From assembly GCA_903789665.1 (NCBI GenBank), contig CAIFEX010000017.1, positions 1 to 64,000 of the forward strand: a stretch of 64,000 bases of DNA, given 5' to 3'. The first letter of the stretch is position 1. Each line of letters begins with the position of its first letter. The DNA comes from an uncultured Clostridium sp. GTDB taxonomy: Bacteria > Bacillota > Clostridia > Clostridiales > Clostridiaceae. The notes beneath the pieces are model-generated. The model did not search any database and was not told where the DNA came from. It saw only the letters and a program-made list of their open reading frames with translations. The position numbers and the translations under genes were made by a program. Positions 1-10,904 of the stretch are shown here, piece by piece.

Positions 1-54
1 ATTACTGGTGCTAATAATTAAAACTTTTTGGGACATTTTCAAAATTAGTTGACA

Positions 55-789
55 TCAATAAAATACCTTTTCAAGGCAAAGACCTTTTGCCGGAGCAGGT
101 TTTCCTGCTTTCGCTCTATCTCCCGATTCTAAAATATATTTCACATCTTCCGGTTTAAATCTACCCACTCCCACTTCCAAAAGAGTTCCTACCATTATTC
201 TAACCATATTATATAAAAATCCATTTCCAGTAACACTGAACTTAATAAATTTTCCCTTTTGCACAGCTGTCATTTCACTTATGGTTCTAATAGGGGATCT
301 AACCGTTCCTCCCTTTTTTTTAAAAGCGGAAAAATCATGCGTTCCCAAAAAATACCCGCACGCCATTTGAATTTTTTCCAAATTCAACTTCCTTCTAAAA
401 TAATAAACATACTGCCTTCCTATAGCCGGTCTGTTATCTCCCGTAATTACAGTATAAACATATCTTTTCCCTTTACTGCAAAATCTTGCATGAAAATTAT
501 CATCCACATGTTCAGATTTTAACACGACTATGTCATCTGGTAATACTCCATTCAATACCATTTCAAAGTTTGGTGCAGGTATTTTGCTGTCAGTAAAAAA
601 ATTACATACGAATTCTCTGGCATGAACCCCCGCATCCGTTCTGCCGGAACCTATAACACCCGAAAATTTGCCAGTAACTTTTTTAATTGCATTCTCCAGC
701 TTTTCCTGGACAGCAACGGCATTTTTTTGTCTTTGCCAACCCGAATAATTAGTGCCATCATATTGTATCGTCAATTTAATATTCTTCAT
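55..789 (-). CDS. truA: tRNA pseudouridine synthase A
   Basis: TruA converts uridines 38-40 in the tRNA anticodon arm to pseudouridine. The family N-terminus (LTIQYDGTNYSGWQRQ), the catalytic-Asp motif GSGRTDAGVHA near residue 55, and the late FLYNMVRIMVGTLLEVG segment are all visible. I chose the ATG at 789 over an upstream start at 801. It overlaps the ecfT stop as TGATG and is preceded by GGTGGAG, so it looks translationally coupled. It is the last gene of the ecfA1-ecfA2-ecfT-truA unit, an order common in Firmicutes where rplM-rpsI often follows. About 244 aa, a normal length. Confidence 0.96.
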   Translation of the reverse strand: MKNIKLTIQYDGTNYSGWQRQKNAVAVQEKLENAIKKVTGKFSGVIGSGRTDAGVHAREFVCNFFTDSKIPAPNFEMVLNGVLPDDIVVLKSEHVDDNFHARFCSKGKRYVYTVITGDNRPAIGRQYVYYFRRKLNLEKIQMACGYFLGTHDFSAFKKKGGTVRSPIRTISEMTAVQKGKFIKFSVTGNGFLYNMVRIMVGTLLEVGVGRFKPEDVKYILESGDRAKAGKPAPAKGLCLEKVFY

Positions 790-1598
790 CAACTCCACCA
801 CAATCTGCTCAATACAGAAACAAATACCAGAGCTGCAGTACAGGTGGATGCCGTAAAATCTCTATTAGTCAATTTAAGCTGTTTCATCCTAGTCCTACCT
901 TCTCCTCCTCTGTAACATCTGGCTTCCATAGCCATAGCCAATTCATCCGCCCGTCTAAAAGAACTTATAAAAAGCGGAACCAGTATCGGTACAAGACTTT
1001 TAGCTCTCTGAATAATATTACCCGACTGGAAATCTGCTCCTCTTGCCATCTGTGCCTTCATTATCTTATCCGTCTCATCCATCAAAGTTGGTATAAACCT
1101 AAGAGCAATAGTCATCATCATAGCCAGCTCATGAGCTGGCACACCTATTTTTTTCATTGGATTCAAAAGTTTCTCTATACCATCAGTTAACTCAATTGGA
1201 GACGTAGTTAACGTCAGAAGTGATGTTCCCACAATCAAAAATACAAGTCTGATAGTCATAAATGCGGCCATAACCAGCCCTTCTCTATATACAACTAAAA
1301 ACTTCCATCTAAACAACGGTGGATTAGTCCCACTTGTCATAAACACATTCAATACTGCAGTTATAAGTACTAAAATAAATATAGGCTTAAGTCCCTTATA
1401 TATATACACAAGCTTTACCTTAGATATAAGTATTGAAATAGCAGTAAATGCCACTATAAATATATACCCTTTAAAGTTGTTCACTATAAATAAATCCACG
1501 ATATATATTAAAGATATCAATATTTTGATTCTGGGATCCAATTTATGAACAAAAGAATTGCCAGGTACATATTGTCCTATTGTAATATCTTTAATCAT
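789..1598 (-). CDS. ecfT: energy-coupling factor transporter transmembrane subunit EcfT
   Basis: This is the membrane scaffold of the group II ECF vitamin importer. It links the EcfA1/EcfA2 ATPases to interchangeable substrate-binding S components encoded elsewhere. The 269 aa hold several hydrophobic helices (about residues 25-60, 65-90, 105-135 and at the C-terminus). Two Ala-Arg-Gly-like coupling motifs are present: MARGADF near residue 184 and EARCYRGG near 225. In the second motif the usual ARG reads ARC. It follows ecfA2 by 12 nt and overlaps truA by one base. The substrate cannot be told because no S component is adjacent. Confidence 0.95.
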   Translation of the reverse strand: MIKDITIGQYVPGNSFVHKLDPRIKILISLIYIVDLFIVNNFKGYIFIVAFTAISILISKVKLVYIYKGLKPIFILVLITAVLNVFMTSGTNPPLFRWKFLVVYREGLVMAAFMTIRLVFLIVGTSLLTLTTSPIELTDGIEKLLNPMKKIGVPAHELAMMMTIALRFIPTLMDETDKIMKAQMARGADFQSGNIIQRAKSLVPILVPLFISSFRRADELAMAMEARCYRGGEGRTRMKQLKLTNRDFTASTCTAALVFVSVLSRLWWS

Positions 1599-1610
1599 TT
1601 GCCAGCTCCC

Positions 1611-2465
1611 CTAACGTTTATTCAGTATTTTAAGCAACTCTTTTTTTGCCTGATCTACAGTAAATACATTTTTTGATATATTAATTCCCTTTTCTCTGAG
1701 TTTTTTTGCCATATAGGTTACTTGCGGCACTGCAAGTCCTACACTTTCCAAAACATCGATTTTATTAAAAATTTCTGCTGGCGATCCATCTAATATACAT
1801 TTTCCCTTATTCATTACTATTATCCTATCTGCAAGTTTAGCTACATCCTCCATACTGTGGGATACAAGTATTATAGTCATATTGTATTCATCGTGCAAAT
1901 TTTTTATCTGTCCTAGAATATCATCTCTTCCCTTGGGATCAAGGCCTGCCGTAGGTTCATCCAATATAAGCATTTTAGGTTCCATGGCAACTACTCCAGC
2001 TATGGCAACTCTTCTTTTTTGTCCGCCGCTTAATTCAAATGGAGATTTATCCTTATACTCTTCATAATCCAATCCAACCATACTCATAGCTTTCTTGACT
2101 CTACCAGATACATCCTCACTGTTTAGACCCAAATTCTTAGGTCCAAATGCAATATCTTTCTCTATAGTCTCTTCAAATAATTGATACTCCGGATATTGAA
2201 ATACAAGCCCAACTTTTTTTCTTATAAAATTCAAATTGAGCTTTTTTTCAGTAATATCCACTCCATCTATTATAATTTTCCCTGATGTAGGCTTTAAAAG
2301 TCCGTTTATATGCTGGATAAGAGTTGATTTTCCTGAACCCGTATGTCCTATGAGGGCAATAAATTCCCCATCTGTAATTTCAATATTCACGTCATCTAGG
2401 GCTTTTTTTTCAAAAGGAGAACCTTCCATATATACATGAGTTAAATTTTCTATTTTAATTGACAT
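1611..2465 (-). CDS. ecfA2: ECF transporter ATP-binding subunit EcfA2
   Basis: ABC ATPase of the vitamin ECF transporter core. Visible motifs are Walker [10 protein letters not shown] near residue 40, the Q-loop [10 protein letters not shown], the signature LSGGQKRR, Walker [13 protein letters not shown] and the switch HSM. The N-terminus ([19 protein letters not shown]) is typical of EcfA2 rather than EcfA1. It overlaps the end of ecfA1 by 16 nt, implying coupled translation of the heterodimer partners. 284 aa. Confidence 0.95.
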   Translation of the reverse strand: MSIKIENLTHVYMEGSPFEKKALDDVNIEITDGEFIALIGHTGSGKSTLIQHINGLLKPTSGKIIIDGVDITEKKLNLNFIRKKVGLVFQYPEYQLFEETIEKDIAFGPKNLGLNSEDVSGRVKKAMSMVGLDYEEYKDKSPFELSGGQKRRVAIAGVVAMEPKMLILDEPTAGLDPKGRDDILGQIKNLHDEYNMTIILVSHSMEDVAKLADRIIVMNKGKCILDGSPAEIFNKIDVLESVGLAVPQVTYMAKKLREKGINISKNVFTVDQAKKELLKILNKR

Positions 2466-3295
2466 AATGCATTCACCATCTCATCTATAGTTAGTATATC
2501 GGTTCTAATATTCACTCCATTTTTTTTCAGTTCATACGCCAGTTCAGTCATCTGCGGCACATCAAGTCCAATACTTTTCATCCTGTCTACTTGACTAAAT
2601 ATGCTTCTGGGGGGGCCTTCCATTATAATTCTGCCTTTATCCATAACAATTATCCTGTCTGCATCAACTGCCTCTTCCATATAATGAGTGATAAGAATTA
2701 CAGTTATACCATACTTGGTATTTATTTCTTTTATGGTATTCAGTACTTCTTTCCTACCTGAAGGATCCAGCATTGCAGTGGATTCGTCAAATATTATACA
2801 ATCCGGCATCATGGCAAGTACTCCCGCTATGGCTACCCTTTGTTTTTGACCTCCTGAAAGTAGATGTGGAGCATCCTTTCTGTATTCATACATATGTACT
2901 CTCTTCAAACATTCATTGACCCTAAGTCTTATCTCCTTAGGCGGTACTCCCAAATTTTCCGGTCCAAAAGCAACATCTTCTTCTACAACAGTGGCAACTA
3001 TCTGATTATCTGGATTTTGAAAAACCATTCCTGCCTTATTTCTAATATTCCATGTATTTCTATCATCCGATGTATCTAAACCCTCTACATATACTTTGCC
3101 ATCAGTAGGACTTAACAATGCATTCATGTGTTTTGCCATAGTGGACTTTCCGGAACCATTTCTACCTAGAATTGCAAGAAATTCTCCCTTTCTCACCCGA
3201 AGGCTAACATCGTCTATGGCAAATTTAGAACTCTTTTCATCATCATTTTCATATTTATATTTTACATTTTTACACAATATCATATTTTTTTCCAT
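2450..3295 (-). CDS. ecfA1: ECF transporter ATP-binding subunit EcfA1
   Basis: Partner ATPase to EcfA2. Walker A is GRNGSGKST near residue 45, the signature LSGGQKQR, Walker [13 protein letters not shown] and the switch THYME. The Walker B Glu is followed by Ser (DEST) instead of Pro, as is usual for EcfA1. First gene of the four-gene ecf-truA unit, placed just after the rpoA-rplQ terminator. I did not find a convincing promoter in the 138-nt gap, so read-through from the ribosomal operon is possible. Confidence 0.95.
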   Translation of the reverse strand: MEKNMILCKNVKYKYENDDEKSSKFAIDDVSLRVRKGEFLAILGRNGSGKSTMAKHMNALLSPTDGKVYVEGLDTSDDRNTWNIRNKAGMVFQNPDNQIVATVVEEDVAFGPENLGVPPKEIRLRVNECLKRVHMYEYRKDAPHLLSGGQKQRVAIAGVLAMMPDCIIFDESTAMLDPSGRKEVLNTIKEINTKYGITVILITHYMEEAVDADRIIVMDKGRIIMEGPPRSIFSQVDRMKSIGLDVPQMTELAYELKKNGVNIRTDILTIDEMVNALCQLK

Positions 3296-3380
3296 AGAAA
3301 CACCTCGCTAATTAGATGAGCCATTTCGAATCTACAGCCAGATAATATTTGCCTCACATTTAATTTAAAAACTTTTGGTA

Positions 3381-3415
3381 GAAAAACAGGGATTAAGCCA
3401 ATTTACTTAATCCCT
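3381..3415 (-). terminator. intrinsic terminator after rplQ
   Basis: A 10-bp inverted repeat (3388-3397 with 3406-3415, AGGGATTAAG and CTTAATCCCT) has an 8-nt loop and is followed on the minus strand by GTTTTTC. It lies just past the rplQ stop and would end the S10-spc-alpha transcript. The U tract is short, so some read-through into ecfA1 is likely. Confidence 0.8.
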
Positions 3416-3433
3416 CCATATTCCCTCCAATTA

Positions 3434-3775
3434 TTACACTAGTTCCAGTATAACTAGTTCAGCTCCGTCGCCCCTTCTTGGACCTATCTTATACATTCTG
3501 GTGTATCCGCCATTTCTTTCAGTATATTTGGGAGCTATATCAGTAAATAAATTTTTTACAACTTCTTCTTCAGTTACAAATGAAAGTACCTGTCTTCTGG
3601 CATGAAGATCTCCTCTTTTGGCAAGGGTTATCATTTTCTCTGCTATATTTCTTGTTTCCTTTGCTCTCGTACATGTCGTCTGTATTCTTCCATGCTTTAG
3701 AAAACTAGTAACAAGATTTCTAAGCATAGCCCTTCTCTGATCAGAAGGTCTTCCTAATTTACGGTATCTCGCCAT
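3434..3775 (-). CDS. rplQ: 50S ribosomal protein L17
   Basis: L17 sits near the peptide exit tunnel of the large subunit. The 113-aa protein begins [20 protein letters not shown] and ends with the [14 protein letters not shown] tail, both diagnostic of bacterial L17. It follows rpoA as the last gene of the alpha operon and is followed by a terminator. Nothing unusual is seen. Confidence 0.98.
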   Translation of the reverse strand: MARYRKLGRPSDQRRAMLRNLVTSFLKHGRIQTTCTRAKETRNIAEKMITLAKRGDLHARRQVLSFVTEEEVVKNLFTDIAPKYTERNGGYTRMYKIGPRRGDGAELVILELV

Positions 3776-3837
3776 TCATATCCCTCCTCACTACTGTTTT
3801 TTATAAATATGAGCTTGCAAGAATTTATTCTGAATTT

Positions 3838-4785
3838 TTAATCTTCGTTTTGCTTTAATGATAATCCCAAAGCAGCAAGTTTCTGTTGAACTTCCTCCAG
3901 AGATTTTTTACCTAGATTTCTAACTTTCATCATATCATCTATAGTCCGCTCGGTCAGTTCCTGCACTGTATTTATGCCAGCCCTTTTCAGGCAATTATAA
4001 CTTCTTACGGAAAGCTCTAATTCCTCTATGGCCATTTCAAGAACTTTTTCTTTCTTATCCTCTTCTTTTTCAACCATTATCTCAACATTATTAGCATGAT
4101 CAGTCAAAGTCATAAAGAGCTTAAAATGTTCTATGAGAATTTTAGCAGATAAACTTACAGCTTCATTCGGCAATATGGTTCCATTAGTCCATACTTCTAA
4201 TGACAGTTTATCATAATCAGTTATCTGACCAACTCTTGTATTGTCTACAGTAAAATTAACTCTTTTAATAGGTGTATATATTGAATCCACAGGTATTGTA
4301 CCTATTGGCATATTTTCAGACTTATTCCTTGATTGAGAAACATATCCTCTGCCGTTGTTTACAGTAATCTCCATATAAAGTTTACCATCTTCATCCAGAG
4401 TAGCTATATGTAAATCCTTATTGACTATTTCAACGTCGCCATCTGTCTTTATATCTCCAGCTACAACCTCTCCTGGTCCCTGAGCATCTATATATATAGT
4501 TTTAGGGCCTTCTCCACTCATCTTTAAAGCTAATTCCTTTATATTTAAAATTAACTCTGATACATCTTCCTTTACCCCAGGTACAGTGGAAAATTCATGA
4601 AGCACACCATCTATTTTCACATAGTTAGCAGCAACCCCTGGAAGTGAAGAAAGAAGAATTCTTCTAAGTGCATTTCCAAGAGTAATGCCATAACCCCTTT
4701 CAAGCGGTTCCACTACAAATTTTGCATAGCTTCCATCTTCACTGGTTTCAACACATTCAATTTTGGGTTTTTCTATTTCTAACAT
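3838..4785 (-). CDS. rpoA: DNA-directed RNA polymerase alpha subunit
   Basis: The alpha dimer is the assembly platform of RNA polymerase, and its C-terminal domain binds UP elements and activators. The N-terminal domain ([27 protein letters not shown]) and the C-terminal domain with helix-hairpin-helix residues ([33 protein letters not shown]) are both intact. The start is the ATG at 4785 behind AGGAGGGT. A 16-residue upstream extension in frame is not credible. 315 aa. Confidence 0.98.
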   Translation of the reverse strand: MLEIEKPKIECVETSEDGSYAKFVVEPLERGYGITLGNALRRILLSSLPGVAANYVKIDGVLHEFSTVPGVKEDVSELILNIKELALKMSGEGPKTIYIDAQGPGEVVAGDIKTDGDVEIVNKDLHIATLDEDGKLYMEITVNNGRGYVSQSRNKSENMPIGTIPVDSIYTPIKRVNFTVDNTRVGQITDYDKLSLEVWTNGTILPNEAVSLSAKILIEHFKLFMTLTDHANNVEIMVEKEEDKKEKVLEMAIEELELSVRSYNCLKRAGINTVQELTERTIDDMMKVRNLGKKSLEEVQQKLAALGLSLKQNED

Positions 4786-4848
4786 AAATATAACCCTCCT
4801 TCTATTTATATAATAATATATCCTCGAGGGCAACTGATTCTATATTAA

Positions 4849-5469
4849 TTATTTACTGTATAACTCTACTATCAACGTCTCATTAACAGGGACATCTATC
4901 TCATCCCTTGATGGTTCTCTAATGACTTTTCCCTGAAAATTTTCCATATCTCCCTCTAACCAAGCTGGTAAAGTCTTGGGATTTTCTGCAAAAGTCTTAA
5001 ATTTTTCAGATGCCTTGCTCTTATCTCTTACAGTCACCACATCATCGGCTGACACATTGAAAGAAGGAATATTTACCTTTTTACCGTTAACCAGGAAATG
5101 ACCATGAGTCACCAATTGTCTAGCCTCTGATCTTGACTGACCATATCCAAGCCTGTAAATTACATTGTCAAGTCTTGTTTCAAGCAAAGCCAATAAATTT
5201 TCGCCCGTTATACCCTTTCTTTTATCAGCTTTCTCATAATATCTTCTAAATTGTCCTTCCAACAATCCATATATTCTCTTAGCTTTCTGTTTTTCTCTCA
5301 ACTGCATACCATAATTGGATATCTTCTTTCTTCCCTGGCCATGCTGTCCTGGTGCATATCCTCTTCTCGAAAATGCACATTTATCCGTATAACATCTATC
5401 TCCCTTGAGAAATAGCTTCAAACCTTCTCTTCTACAAAGTCTACATACCGACCCAGTATATCTTGCCAT
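4849..5469 (-). CDS. rpsD: 30S ribosomal protein S4 (zinc-binding form)
   Basis: Primary 16S-binding assembly protein and a known translational repressor in Firmicutes. The 206-aa sequence carries the zinc-type N-terminus with Cys at 9, 12, 26 and 31 (VCRLC...CYTDKC), then the S4 RNA-binding domain ([22 protein letters not shown]). It lies between rpsK and rpoA in the alpha operon. Confidence 0.98.
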   Translation of the reverse strand: MARYTGSVCRLCRREGLKLFLKGDRCYTDKCAFSRRGYAPGQHGQGRKKISNYGMQLREKQKAKRIYGLLEGQFRRYYEKADKRKGITGENLLALLETRLDNVIYRLGYGQSRSEARQLVTHGHFLVNGKKVNIPSFNVSADDVVTVRDKSKASEKFKTFAENPKTLPAWLEGDMENFQGKVIREPSRDEIDVPVNETLIVELYSK

Positions 5470-5490
5470 TAAAATTTACACCTCCTATTA

Positions 5491-5889
5491 CTAAACTCTT
5501 CTTCTTTTTGGTGGTCTACAACCATTATGTGGTATTGGAGTAACATCCTTGATCAAGGTTACTTCAAGTCCTGCTGCCTGGAGTGACCTTATTGCAGCTT
5601 CTCTGCCTGCACCCGGTCCCTTAACATATACTTCAATACTTCTCAATCCATGTTCCATAGCTGCCTTAGCTGATGTTTCAGCTGCCATTTGTGCAGCAAA
5701 TGGGGTACTCTTCCTGGAACCTTTGAATCCTAAACCGCCTGCACTGGCCCATGATAAAGTATTACCTGCAGTATCCGTAATGGTAACTATCGAGTTATTA
5801 AATGTTGATCTTATATGTGCACAGCCATGTTCAACATTTTTTTTCTCTTTTTTTCTCTTAGTTGTCTTTTTAACTTTTCCAGCTGCCAT
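5491..5889 (-). CDS. rpsK: 30S ribosomal protein S11
   Basis: Platform protein of the small subunit contacting mRNA near the E site. The 132-aa sequence has the basic N-terminus [15 protein letters not shown], the central [15 protein letters not shown] motif and the C-terminal [12 protein letters not shown], all characteristic of S11. Placed between rpsM and rpsD. Confidence 0.98.
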   Translation of the reverse strand: MAAGKVKKTTKRKKEKKNVEHGCAHIRSTFNNSIVTITDTAGNTLSWASAGGLGFKGSRKSTPFAAQMAAETSAKAAMEHGLRSIEVYVKGPGAGREAAIRSLQAAGLEVTLIKDVTPIPHNGCRPPKRRRV

Positions 5890-5906
5890 ATTTTCTTACC
5901 TCCTTA

Positions 5907-6281
5907 TTATTTTACTAATCTCTTTCTAGCTCCTACTATTTTTTTAGGTCCCTTTCTAGTTCTGGCATTCGTTTTAGTTTTCTGTCCTCTTACCGGCAGA
6001 CCTTTTCTATGCCTTATTCCTCTATATGATCCTATTTCTATCAGCCTCTTTATATTAAGGGCAACTTCTCTTCTCAAATCTCCCTCAATTCTCAAATTTT
6101 TTATAGAATTTCTCAAGGAATTAATTTCTCCTTCTGTCAAGTCTTTAACCCGAGTATCGGGATTTACATTGGTTTCCTTCAGAATTTTTTGAGAAGTTGA
6201 TAATCCTATACCATATATATAAGTAAGACCTATTTCCACTCTTTTCTCTTTTGGTAGGTCAATACCTGCTATTCTTGCCAT
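5907..6281 (-). CDS. rpsM: 30S ribosomal protein S13
   Basis: Head protein of the small subunit contacting tRNA and the B1 bridges to the large subunit. The 124-aa protein has the helix-hairpin-helix start [20 protein letters not shown] and the C-terminal [19 protein letters not shown] motif. It begins the alpha-operon ribosomal run after rpmJ. Confidence 0.98.
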   Translation of the reverse strand: MARIAGIDLPKEKRVEIGLTYIYGIGLSTSQKILKETNVNPDTRVKDLTEGEINSLRNSIKNLRIEGDLRREVALNIKRLIEIGSYRGIRHRKGLPVRGQKTKTNARTRKGPKKIVGARKRLVK

Positions 6282-6356
6282 TAAAATTTACACCTCCTAA
6301 GTATATAATAAACATCAATCAGCACACGCTTTTATCGATATCCTTTTTTAATTAAT

Positions 6357-6470
6357 CTATCCCTGCTTTTGTTTATGCTTAGGGTTTTCACATATAACCA
6401 TCACTCTACCCTTTCGCTTTATGATCTTGCACTTTTCGCACATACGTTTTACTGATGGTCTTACTTTCAT
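6357..6470 (-). CDS. rpmJ: 50S ribosomal protein L36 (zinc form)
   Basis: A short gene of 37 codons found by translating between infA and rpsM. It reads [20 protein letters not shown], then [17 protein letters not shown] and TAG. The zinc ligands Cys11, Cys14, Cys27 and His32 are all present, so this is the C+ form of L36. Position infA-rpmJ-rpsM is the canonical bacterial order. Confidence 0.97.
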   Translation of the reverse strand: MKVRPSVKRMCEKCKIIKRKGRVMVICENPKHKQKQG

Positions 6471-6489
6471 TATAAACACTCCTCCCTAA

Positions 6490-6708
6490 TTATTTTGCTC
6501 TCCAAGTTATTCTCCCTCTCGTCAAATCATAGGGAGAAAGTTCCACTGTAACTTTGTCACCCGGAAGTATTCTTATAAAATTCATTCTCAATTTACCCGA
6601 TATATGTGCCAATATTTTATGTCCGCTTTCCAGTTTCACTTCAAACATTGCATTGGGTAAAGCTTCCAAAACAGTACCCTGCATTTCAATAACGTCATCT
6701 TTTGACAT
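6490..6708 (-). CDS. infA: translation initiation factor IF-1
   Basis: OB-fold factor that blocks the A site during initiation. The 72-aa product begins [20 protein letters not shown] and ends [15 protein letters not shown], full family length. The start is the ATG at 6708. An upstream AAGGAGG is about 12 nt away, a slightly long spacing, but longer in-frame starts add 16 residues foreign to IF-1. Here infA directly follows adk without the usual intervening map gene. Confidence 0.97.
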   Translation of the reverse strand: MSKDDVIEMQGTVLEALPNAMFEVKLESGHKILAHISGKLRMNFIRILPGDKVTVELSPYDLTRGRITWRAK

Positions 6709-6783
6709 AAGGTAATCAAACCTCCTTGTTATTGCTGACTGCCAAAATATCATCAAATATCACTCTTAGTATATCATAAAAGC

Positions 6784-7434
6784 TCAATTATACTTTTTTA
6801 ATACATTTCTTACATTTTGGAAAACCTGATCTATTTCTCCACTGCCATCAACTTTGGAAAGAACACCCTGGGCTTCATAATAACCAACTAAAGGCTCTGT
6901 CTGTCTGCCATATACCTCTAATCTGCTCTTAACCGTGGACTCAGTATCGTCTTTCCTCTGTACAATGTCACTATGGCATACATCACATTTTCCCTCTATC
7001 TTTGGTGGATTAAATTTTATATGATAACTTGCACCACAAGATGGACAAACTCTTCTTCCTGTTATTCTATCAAAAATCAACTTCTCGGGAACATCAATAA
7101 GAAGAACCACATCTATTTTCTGTCCCACACCATTTAAGTATGAATCCAAAGCTCTAGCTTGGTTTACTGTTCTTGGAAACCCATCCAGTAAAAATCCATT
7201 TTTACAGTCATCCATGTCCAATCGATTTTTCATTATACCTATGGTGATCTCATCAGGTACCAATTTTCCTGCATCCAAATACTTTTTAGCTTTAACTCCA
7301 AGAGAAGTTTTCTCTGAAATATTCTTTCTAAATATATCGCCAGTAGAAATGTGAGGTATGGAATATTCCCTACTGATAAATTTAGCTTGAGTTCCTTTTC
7401 CCGCCCCTGGAGGTCCTAATAAAATTATTTTCAA
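6784..7434 (-). CDS. adk: adenylate kinase
   Basis: Interconverts ATP + AMP and 2 ADP. The P-loop [10 protein letters not shown] is at the N-terminus. The NMP-binding region, the zinc-binding LID with Cys-x2-Cys (CPSCGASYH) and CDVC, and the DGFPRT motif are present, so this is the long, zinc-bearing form of about 216 aa. I chose the TTG at 7434, preceded by GGAG with 8-nt spacing. Reading on to a TTG at 7461 would add nine residues absent from the family. Confidence 0.96.
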   Translation of the reverse strand: MKIILLGPPGAGKGTQAKFISREYSIPHISTGDIFRKNISEKTSLGVKAKKYLDAGKLVPDEITIGIMKNRLDMDDCKNGFLLDGFPRTVNQARALDSYLNGVGQKIDVVLLIDVPEKLIFDRITGRRVCPSCGASYHIKFNPPKIEGKCDVCHSDIVQRKDDTESTVKSRLEVYGRQTEPLVGYYEAQGVLSKVDGSGEIDQVFQNVRNVLKKYN

Positions 7435-7457
7435 ATCATCATCTCCAAAATAACTTA

Positions 7458-8738
7458 TCAATTCAAAAATCCGTGATAATGACGCACTAACACCTGTGAT
7501 TCTATTTGCCTTATAGTTTCAATAGCAACATTTACTATTATAAGCAATCCTGTTCCACCAAAATATATACCTTTAAAATTAGTGTAAGTCTCTGCTATTA
7601 TAGGTGATATAGCAACTATGCCAGCGAAAGCTCCTCCTAAAAATGATACTCTAGCTAAAACTCTTTCTATAAATATAGTCGTCGGCTCTCCTGGTCTTAT
7701 TCCCGGTATAAACCCAGAGGATTTATTCATATTCTCAGCCATCTCTTCCGGTTTAAGGGTAACTTCAGTATAAAACCAAGTGAAAAAAATTGTCAATAAG
7801 AAATATAATGCTGAATATTGCCAATTACTATCTTTAAATGGGCTAAATGAGCTTGCCGTTACAAATCTATTAAAAGCAGAATCAGGCCAAAATTGACCTA
7901 TGGTAGCCGGAAACTGCATTACCGATATGGCAAATATTATTCCGATAACAGCCGCCCCATTCACATTAATAGGAATATGCGTTGACTGTCCTTTATACAT
8001 TCTACCCCCATTTGTCTTACCTGCATATTGTATTGGAATTCTTCTTTCTGCCAAACTCATAAGCACAACTGCCGTAAACAGTACAATTATTACTACTCCA
8101 AATCCAACTAATTCCACAAAATTGATTGTTCCAACCTGCTGGAGTTTGAATATGCTATATAAGGCAGATGGAAATCTGGAAACAATATTTACAAATATTA
8201 TAAGAGAAATCCCATTTCCAACACCATGCTCCGTAATTTTATCACCAAGCCACATAAGAAAAGTTGATGCTACAGTTACAGTAAATATTATCATAAATAT
8301 ACTCATTTTATTAGATGGATCCACCAGGGCTCCAGCTCTACTTATTATAGCATATATACTAAAACCTTGAATTACTCCAAGAGGTATTGATGCATATCTA
8401 GTATATTCCTGTATTTTTTTTCTTCCTTCTTCTCCCTCTTTAGACATTTGTTCCAAACTTGGAATTGCAACTGCAAGTAATTGAAATATAATAGAGGAAT
8501 TGATGAAGGGAATAACTCCCATAGCAAATATACTAAACCTGCTAAACGCACCTCCTGATAAAAGATCATAGAACCCAAATAATGATCCATTTTGAGTTAA
8601 ATTAGTCAATTTAGTGGTATCAATACCTGGAACAGGAATAAAATTACCTAATCTAAGTACTATGACCATAAGTATAGTAAATATCAATCTCTTTTTAAGT
8701 TCAGGAACCTTCCAAGCATTACGTAAGGTTGATAACAC
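7458..8738 (-). CDS. secY: protein translocase subunit SecY
   Basis: Core channel of the Sec translocon in the cytoplasmic membrane, partner of SecE (33714-33953). The 426-aa protein shows about ten hydrophobic helices, the plug-region motif ([20 protein letters not shown]), and the cytoplasmic loop with RRIPIQYAG. It lies after rplO and before adk at the end of the spc operon, the standard place. Confidence 0.98.
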   Translation of the reverse strand: MLSTLRNAWKVPELKKRLIFTILMVIVLRLGNFIPVPGIDTTKLTNLTQNGSLFGFYDLLSGGAFSRFSIFAMGVIPFINSSIIFQLLAVAIPSLEQMSKEGEEGRKKIQEYTRYASIPLGVIQGFSIYAIISRAGALVDPSNKMSIFMIIFTVTVASTFLMWLGDKITEHGVGNGISLIIFVNIVSRFPSALYSIFKLQQVGTINFVELVGFGVVIIVLFTAVVLMSLAERRIPIQYAGKTNGGRMYKGQSTHIPINVNGAAVIGIIFAISVMQFPATIGQFWPDSAFNRFVTASSFSPFKDSNWQYSALYFLLTIFFTWFYTEVTLKPEEMAENMNKSSGFIPGIRPGEPTTIFIERVLARVSFLGGAFAGIVAISPIIAETYTNFKGIYFGGTGLLIIVNVAIETIRQIESQVLVRHYHGFLN

Positions 8739-8739
8739 C

Positions 8740-9180
8740 TTATATCACCTCTACTTTTCCTCCAGCCGCTTCTATTTTCTTTGCTGCAGTTTTTGTAAAT
8801 TTAGCTGCTTTAACTGTGAGTTTCTTCTTAAGATCACCATTCCCAAGTATCTTTAATCCATCTTTTGATCTCTTTATAACTCTTCTCTTCAAAAGTAATT
8901 CTGGTGTAACTTCTGTTCCATCTTCAAACATATTCAACCTATCAACGTTCAATTCAAAATATTCTTTTGCAAATATATTAGTAAAGCCTCTTTTAGGAAG
9001 TCTTCTATAGAGCGGCATCTGTCCTCCTTCAAAGCCTATCCTTACTCCACCACCGGATCTAGCTTTTTGTCCTTTTTCACCTTTCCCGGCATTTCTTCCA
9101 AAACCTGATCCAGTACCTCTTCCGATTCTTTTACGTGATTTCCTCGATCCTTCTGCCGGTTTCAATTCATGAAGTTTCAT
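8740..9180 (-). CDS. rplO: 50S ribosomal protein L15
   Basis: Late-assembly large-subunit protein. The 146-aa product starts [20 protein letters not shown], followed by the Gly/Arg-rich extended N-terminal arm and a compact C-terminal domain ending [13 protein letters not shown]. It stops one base before the secY start. Confidence 0.98.
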   Translation of the reverse strand: MKLHELKPAEGSRKSRKRIGRGTGSGFGRNAGKGEKGQKARSGGGVRIGFEGGQMPLYRRLPKRGFTNIFAKEYFELNVDRLNMFEDGTEVTPELLLKRRVIKRSKDGLKILGNGDLKKKLTVKAAKFTKTAAKKIEAAGGKVEVI

Positions 9181-9202
9181 TTGTACTTACACCTCCTCTG
9201 TA

Positions 9203-9382
9203 TTACATTTCCTCTACATCTAAAAGGTAGCTAACTTTTTTGATCATGCCTCTTATTTGAGGAGTGTCCTCTTGCTCTACGGTTTTCCCTATTTTTCTCA
9301 GTCCAAGAGCATTGACAGTATCAATGTGATCTTTTTTTCTACCTATCAAACTTTTTCTTAAAGTTATTTTAAGTTTAGCCAA
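9203..9382 (-). CDS. rpmD: 50S ribosomal protein L30
   Basis: Small large-subunit protein reading [18 protein letters not shown] near the start and ending SYLLDVEEM. Start choice: an ATG at 9388 lies only 2 nt after AGGAGG, while the TTG at 9382 sits at the optimal 8 nt and gives the usual AKLKI start. I therefore prefer the TTG, giving 59 aa. The ATG would add two residues. Order rpsE-rpmD-rplO is standard. Confidence 0.95.
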   Translation of the reverse strand: MAKLKITLRKSLIGRKKDHIDTVNALGLRKIGKTVEQEDTPQIRGMIKKVSYLLDVEEM

Positions 9383-9394
9383 GGTCATTCCCTC

Positions 9395-9892
9395 CTAACC
9401 TAAAATCTCTTCGACAGTTTTACCCCTCAGACTAGCTATATGTTCAGCCGTCTTCAGTCTTGACAAACCATCAATAGTAGCATTTACCATATTCATTGGA
9501 TTATTAGAACCAACTGATTTTGCTCTAACATCCTTTAATCCTGCAAGTTCAAGCACTGCTCTGGAAGGTCCTCCTGCTATAATTCCAGTACCTTGAGGAG
9601 CTGTCATTATAAATACTTTTCCTGTTCCAAATTGGCCTATTATGTCATGCGGCACTGTTGTCCCCGAAATTGGAACATTAATTAAATTCTTCTTTGCATC
9701 TTCTATTCCTTTTCTAATTGCTTCAGGTATTTCTATGGATTTTCCCGCACCCACTCCAACGTGGCCATTTTCATCGCCTACTACAACTAAGGCACTAAAT
9801 CTAAAATTTCTACCGCCTTTAACAACTTTAGCAACTCTATTTATAAATACAACTTTTTCTTTAAGATTTAAAGTGCTAGGATCAATTCTCAT
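9395..9892 (-). CDS. rpsE: 30S ribosomal protein S5
   Basis: Small-subunit protein at the mRNA entry channel, involved in decoding accuracy. The 165-aa protein has the double-stranded-RNA-binding-like N-terminal domain ([20 protein letters not shown]) and the C-terminal domain with [18 protein letters not shown]. Follows rplR in the spc operon. Confidence 0.98.
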   Translation of the reverse strand: MRIDPSTLNLKEKVVFINRVAKVVKGGRNFRFSALVVVGDENGHVGVGAGKSIEIPEAIRKGIEDAKKNLINVPISGTTVPHDIIGQFGTGKVFIMTAPQGTGIIAGGPSRAVLELAGLKDVRAKSVGSNNPMNMVNATIDGLSRLKTAEHIASLRGKTVEEILG

Positions 9893-9908
9893 TTACTTCC
9901 CTCCTCTT

Positions 9909-10268
9909 TTAAAATTCTAATCCGGCCTCTCTTGCTCCTTCAGCCAAATTCTGTACTCTTCCATGGTATATATACCCGCCTCTATCAAAAACCACTTTTT
10001 TAATGCCTTTTTCCATGGCCTTTTTGGCTATGGATTCTCCAACAACTTTTGCAGCTTCCCTGTTACTTCCATTACCTTGAAAATCTTTGTCTAAACTAGA
10101 AGCAGAAACCAAAGTCGTTCCCTTTACATCATCTATTATCTGGGCATATATATTTTTATCACTTCTATACACAGAAAGTCTCGGTCTTTCAGTCGTTCCA
10201 AAAATCTTTTTACGAACTTTAAGATGACGTTTCGATCTCAGCTTTTTTTTGTCATCTTTCTTAAACAT
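9909..10268 (-). CDS. rplR: 50S ribosomal protein L18
   Basis: Binds 5S rRNA together with L5 in the central protuberance. Key sequence: [38 protein letters not shown], and the end [20 protein letters not shown]. The start is the ATG at 10268 behind AAAGGAG (8-nt spacing). An in-frame GTG at 10277 would overlap the ribosome-binding site. 119 aa. Confidence 0.97.
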   Translation of the reverse strand: MFKKDDKKKLRSKRHLKVRKKIFGTTERPRLSVYRSDKNIYAQIIDDVKGTTLVSASSLDKDFQGNGSNREAAKVVGESIAKKAMEKGIKKVVFDRGGYIYHGRVQNLAEGAREAGLEF

Positions 10269-10286
10269 AAGATTCACTCCTTTCTA

Positions 10287-10829
10287 CTACTTTTTACCAG
10301 TTTTACCTTCTTTACGTCTTATAATCTCATCCTCATATTTAATTCCTTTTCCTTTATAAGGCTCAGGTTTCCTCCAGGATCTTATGTTAGCCGCAACATA
10401 TCCCACTAGTTCTTTATCAATACCTTTTACCACAATCTTTGTAGCAGAAGGTGTCTCAAAAGTTATACCTTCAATTGATTCTATCTCAACTGGATGAGAA
10501 TATCCCACGTGCAGAACCAATTTTTTACCTTTTAATTGAGCTCTATATCCAACACCTACTAATTCCAGCGTTTTTACATATCCTTGGGTTACACCAATAA
10601 CCATATTATTTATCAGTGCTCTAGTAAGTCCATGCAAAGCTTTGGTTTCTTTTTCATCATCATTTCTATTACATATTACATTATTGTCTTTTACAGTTAT
10701 ATTTATATCTTTTCTCATAGCTTTAACAAGTTGACCTTTAGGCCCTTTTACAGTAACGACATTATCCGGCGCTACTGTAACGGTGACACCACTTGGAACA
10801 GCTATTGGAAGCCTTCCTATTCTTGACAT
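10287..10829 (-). CDS. rplF: 50S ribosomal protein L6
   Basis: Two-domain large-subunit protein near the GTPase centre. Starts [15 protein letters not shown] and ends with the conserved region [13 protein letters not shown]. Two ATGs are adjacent (10832 and 10829). The second has better spacing from AGGAGG and gives the usual 180-aa length. Confidence 0.97.
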   Translation of the reverse strand: MSRIGRLPIAVPSGVTVTVAPDNVVTVKGPKGQLVKAMRKDINITVKDNNVICNRNDDEKETKALHGLTRALINNMVIGVTQGYVKTLELVGVGYRAQLKGKKLVLHVGYSHPVEIESIEGITFETPSATKIVVKGIDKELVGYVAANIRSWRKPEPYKGKGIKYEDEIIRRKEGKTGKK

Positions 10830-10904
10830 CATTACACCTCCTGTATTACTCATAGGTTAGTAACAATTAATTATTATTACTATTCATATTTTATTTAGAC
10901 AAAC

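Noticed and set aside
1-54. Possible start of another gene or leader beyond truA
   Set aside because: Only 54 bases are available. A leader for a following rplM is possible, but nothing can be shown.
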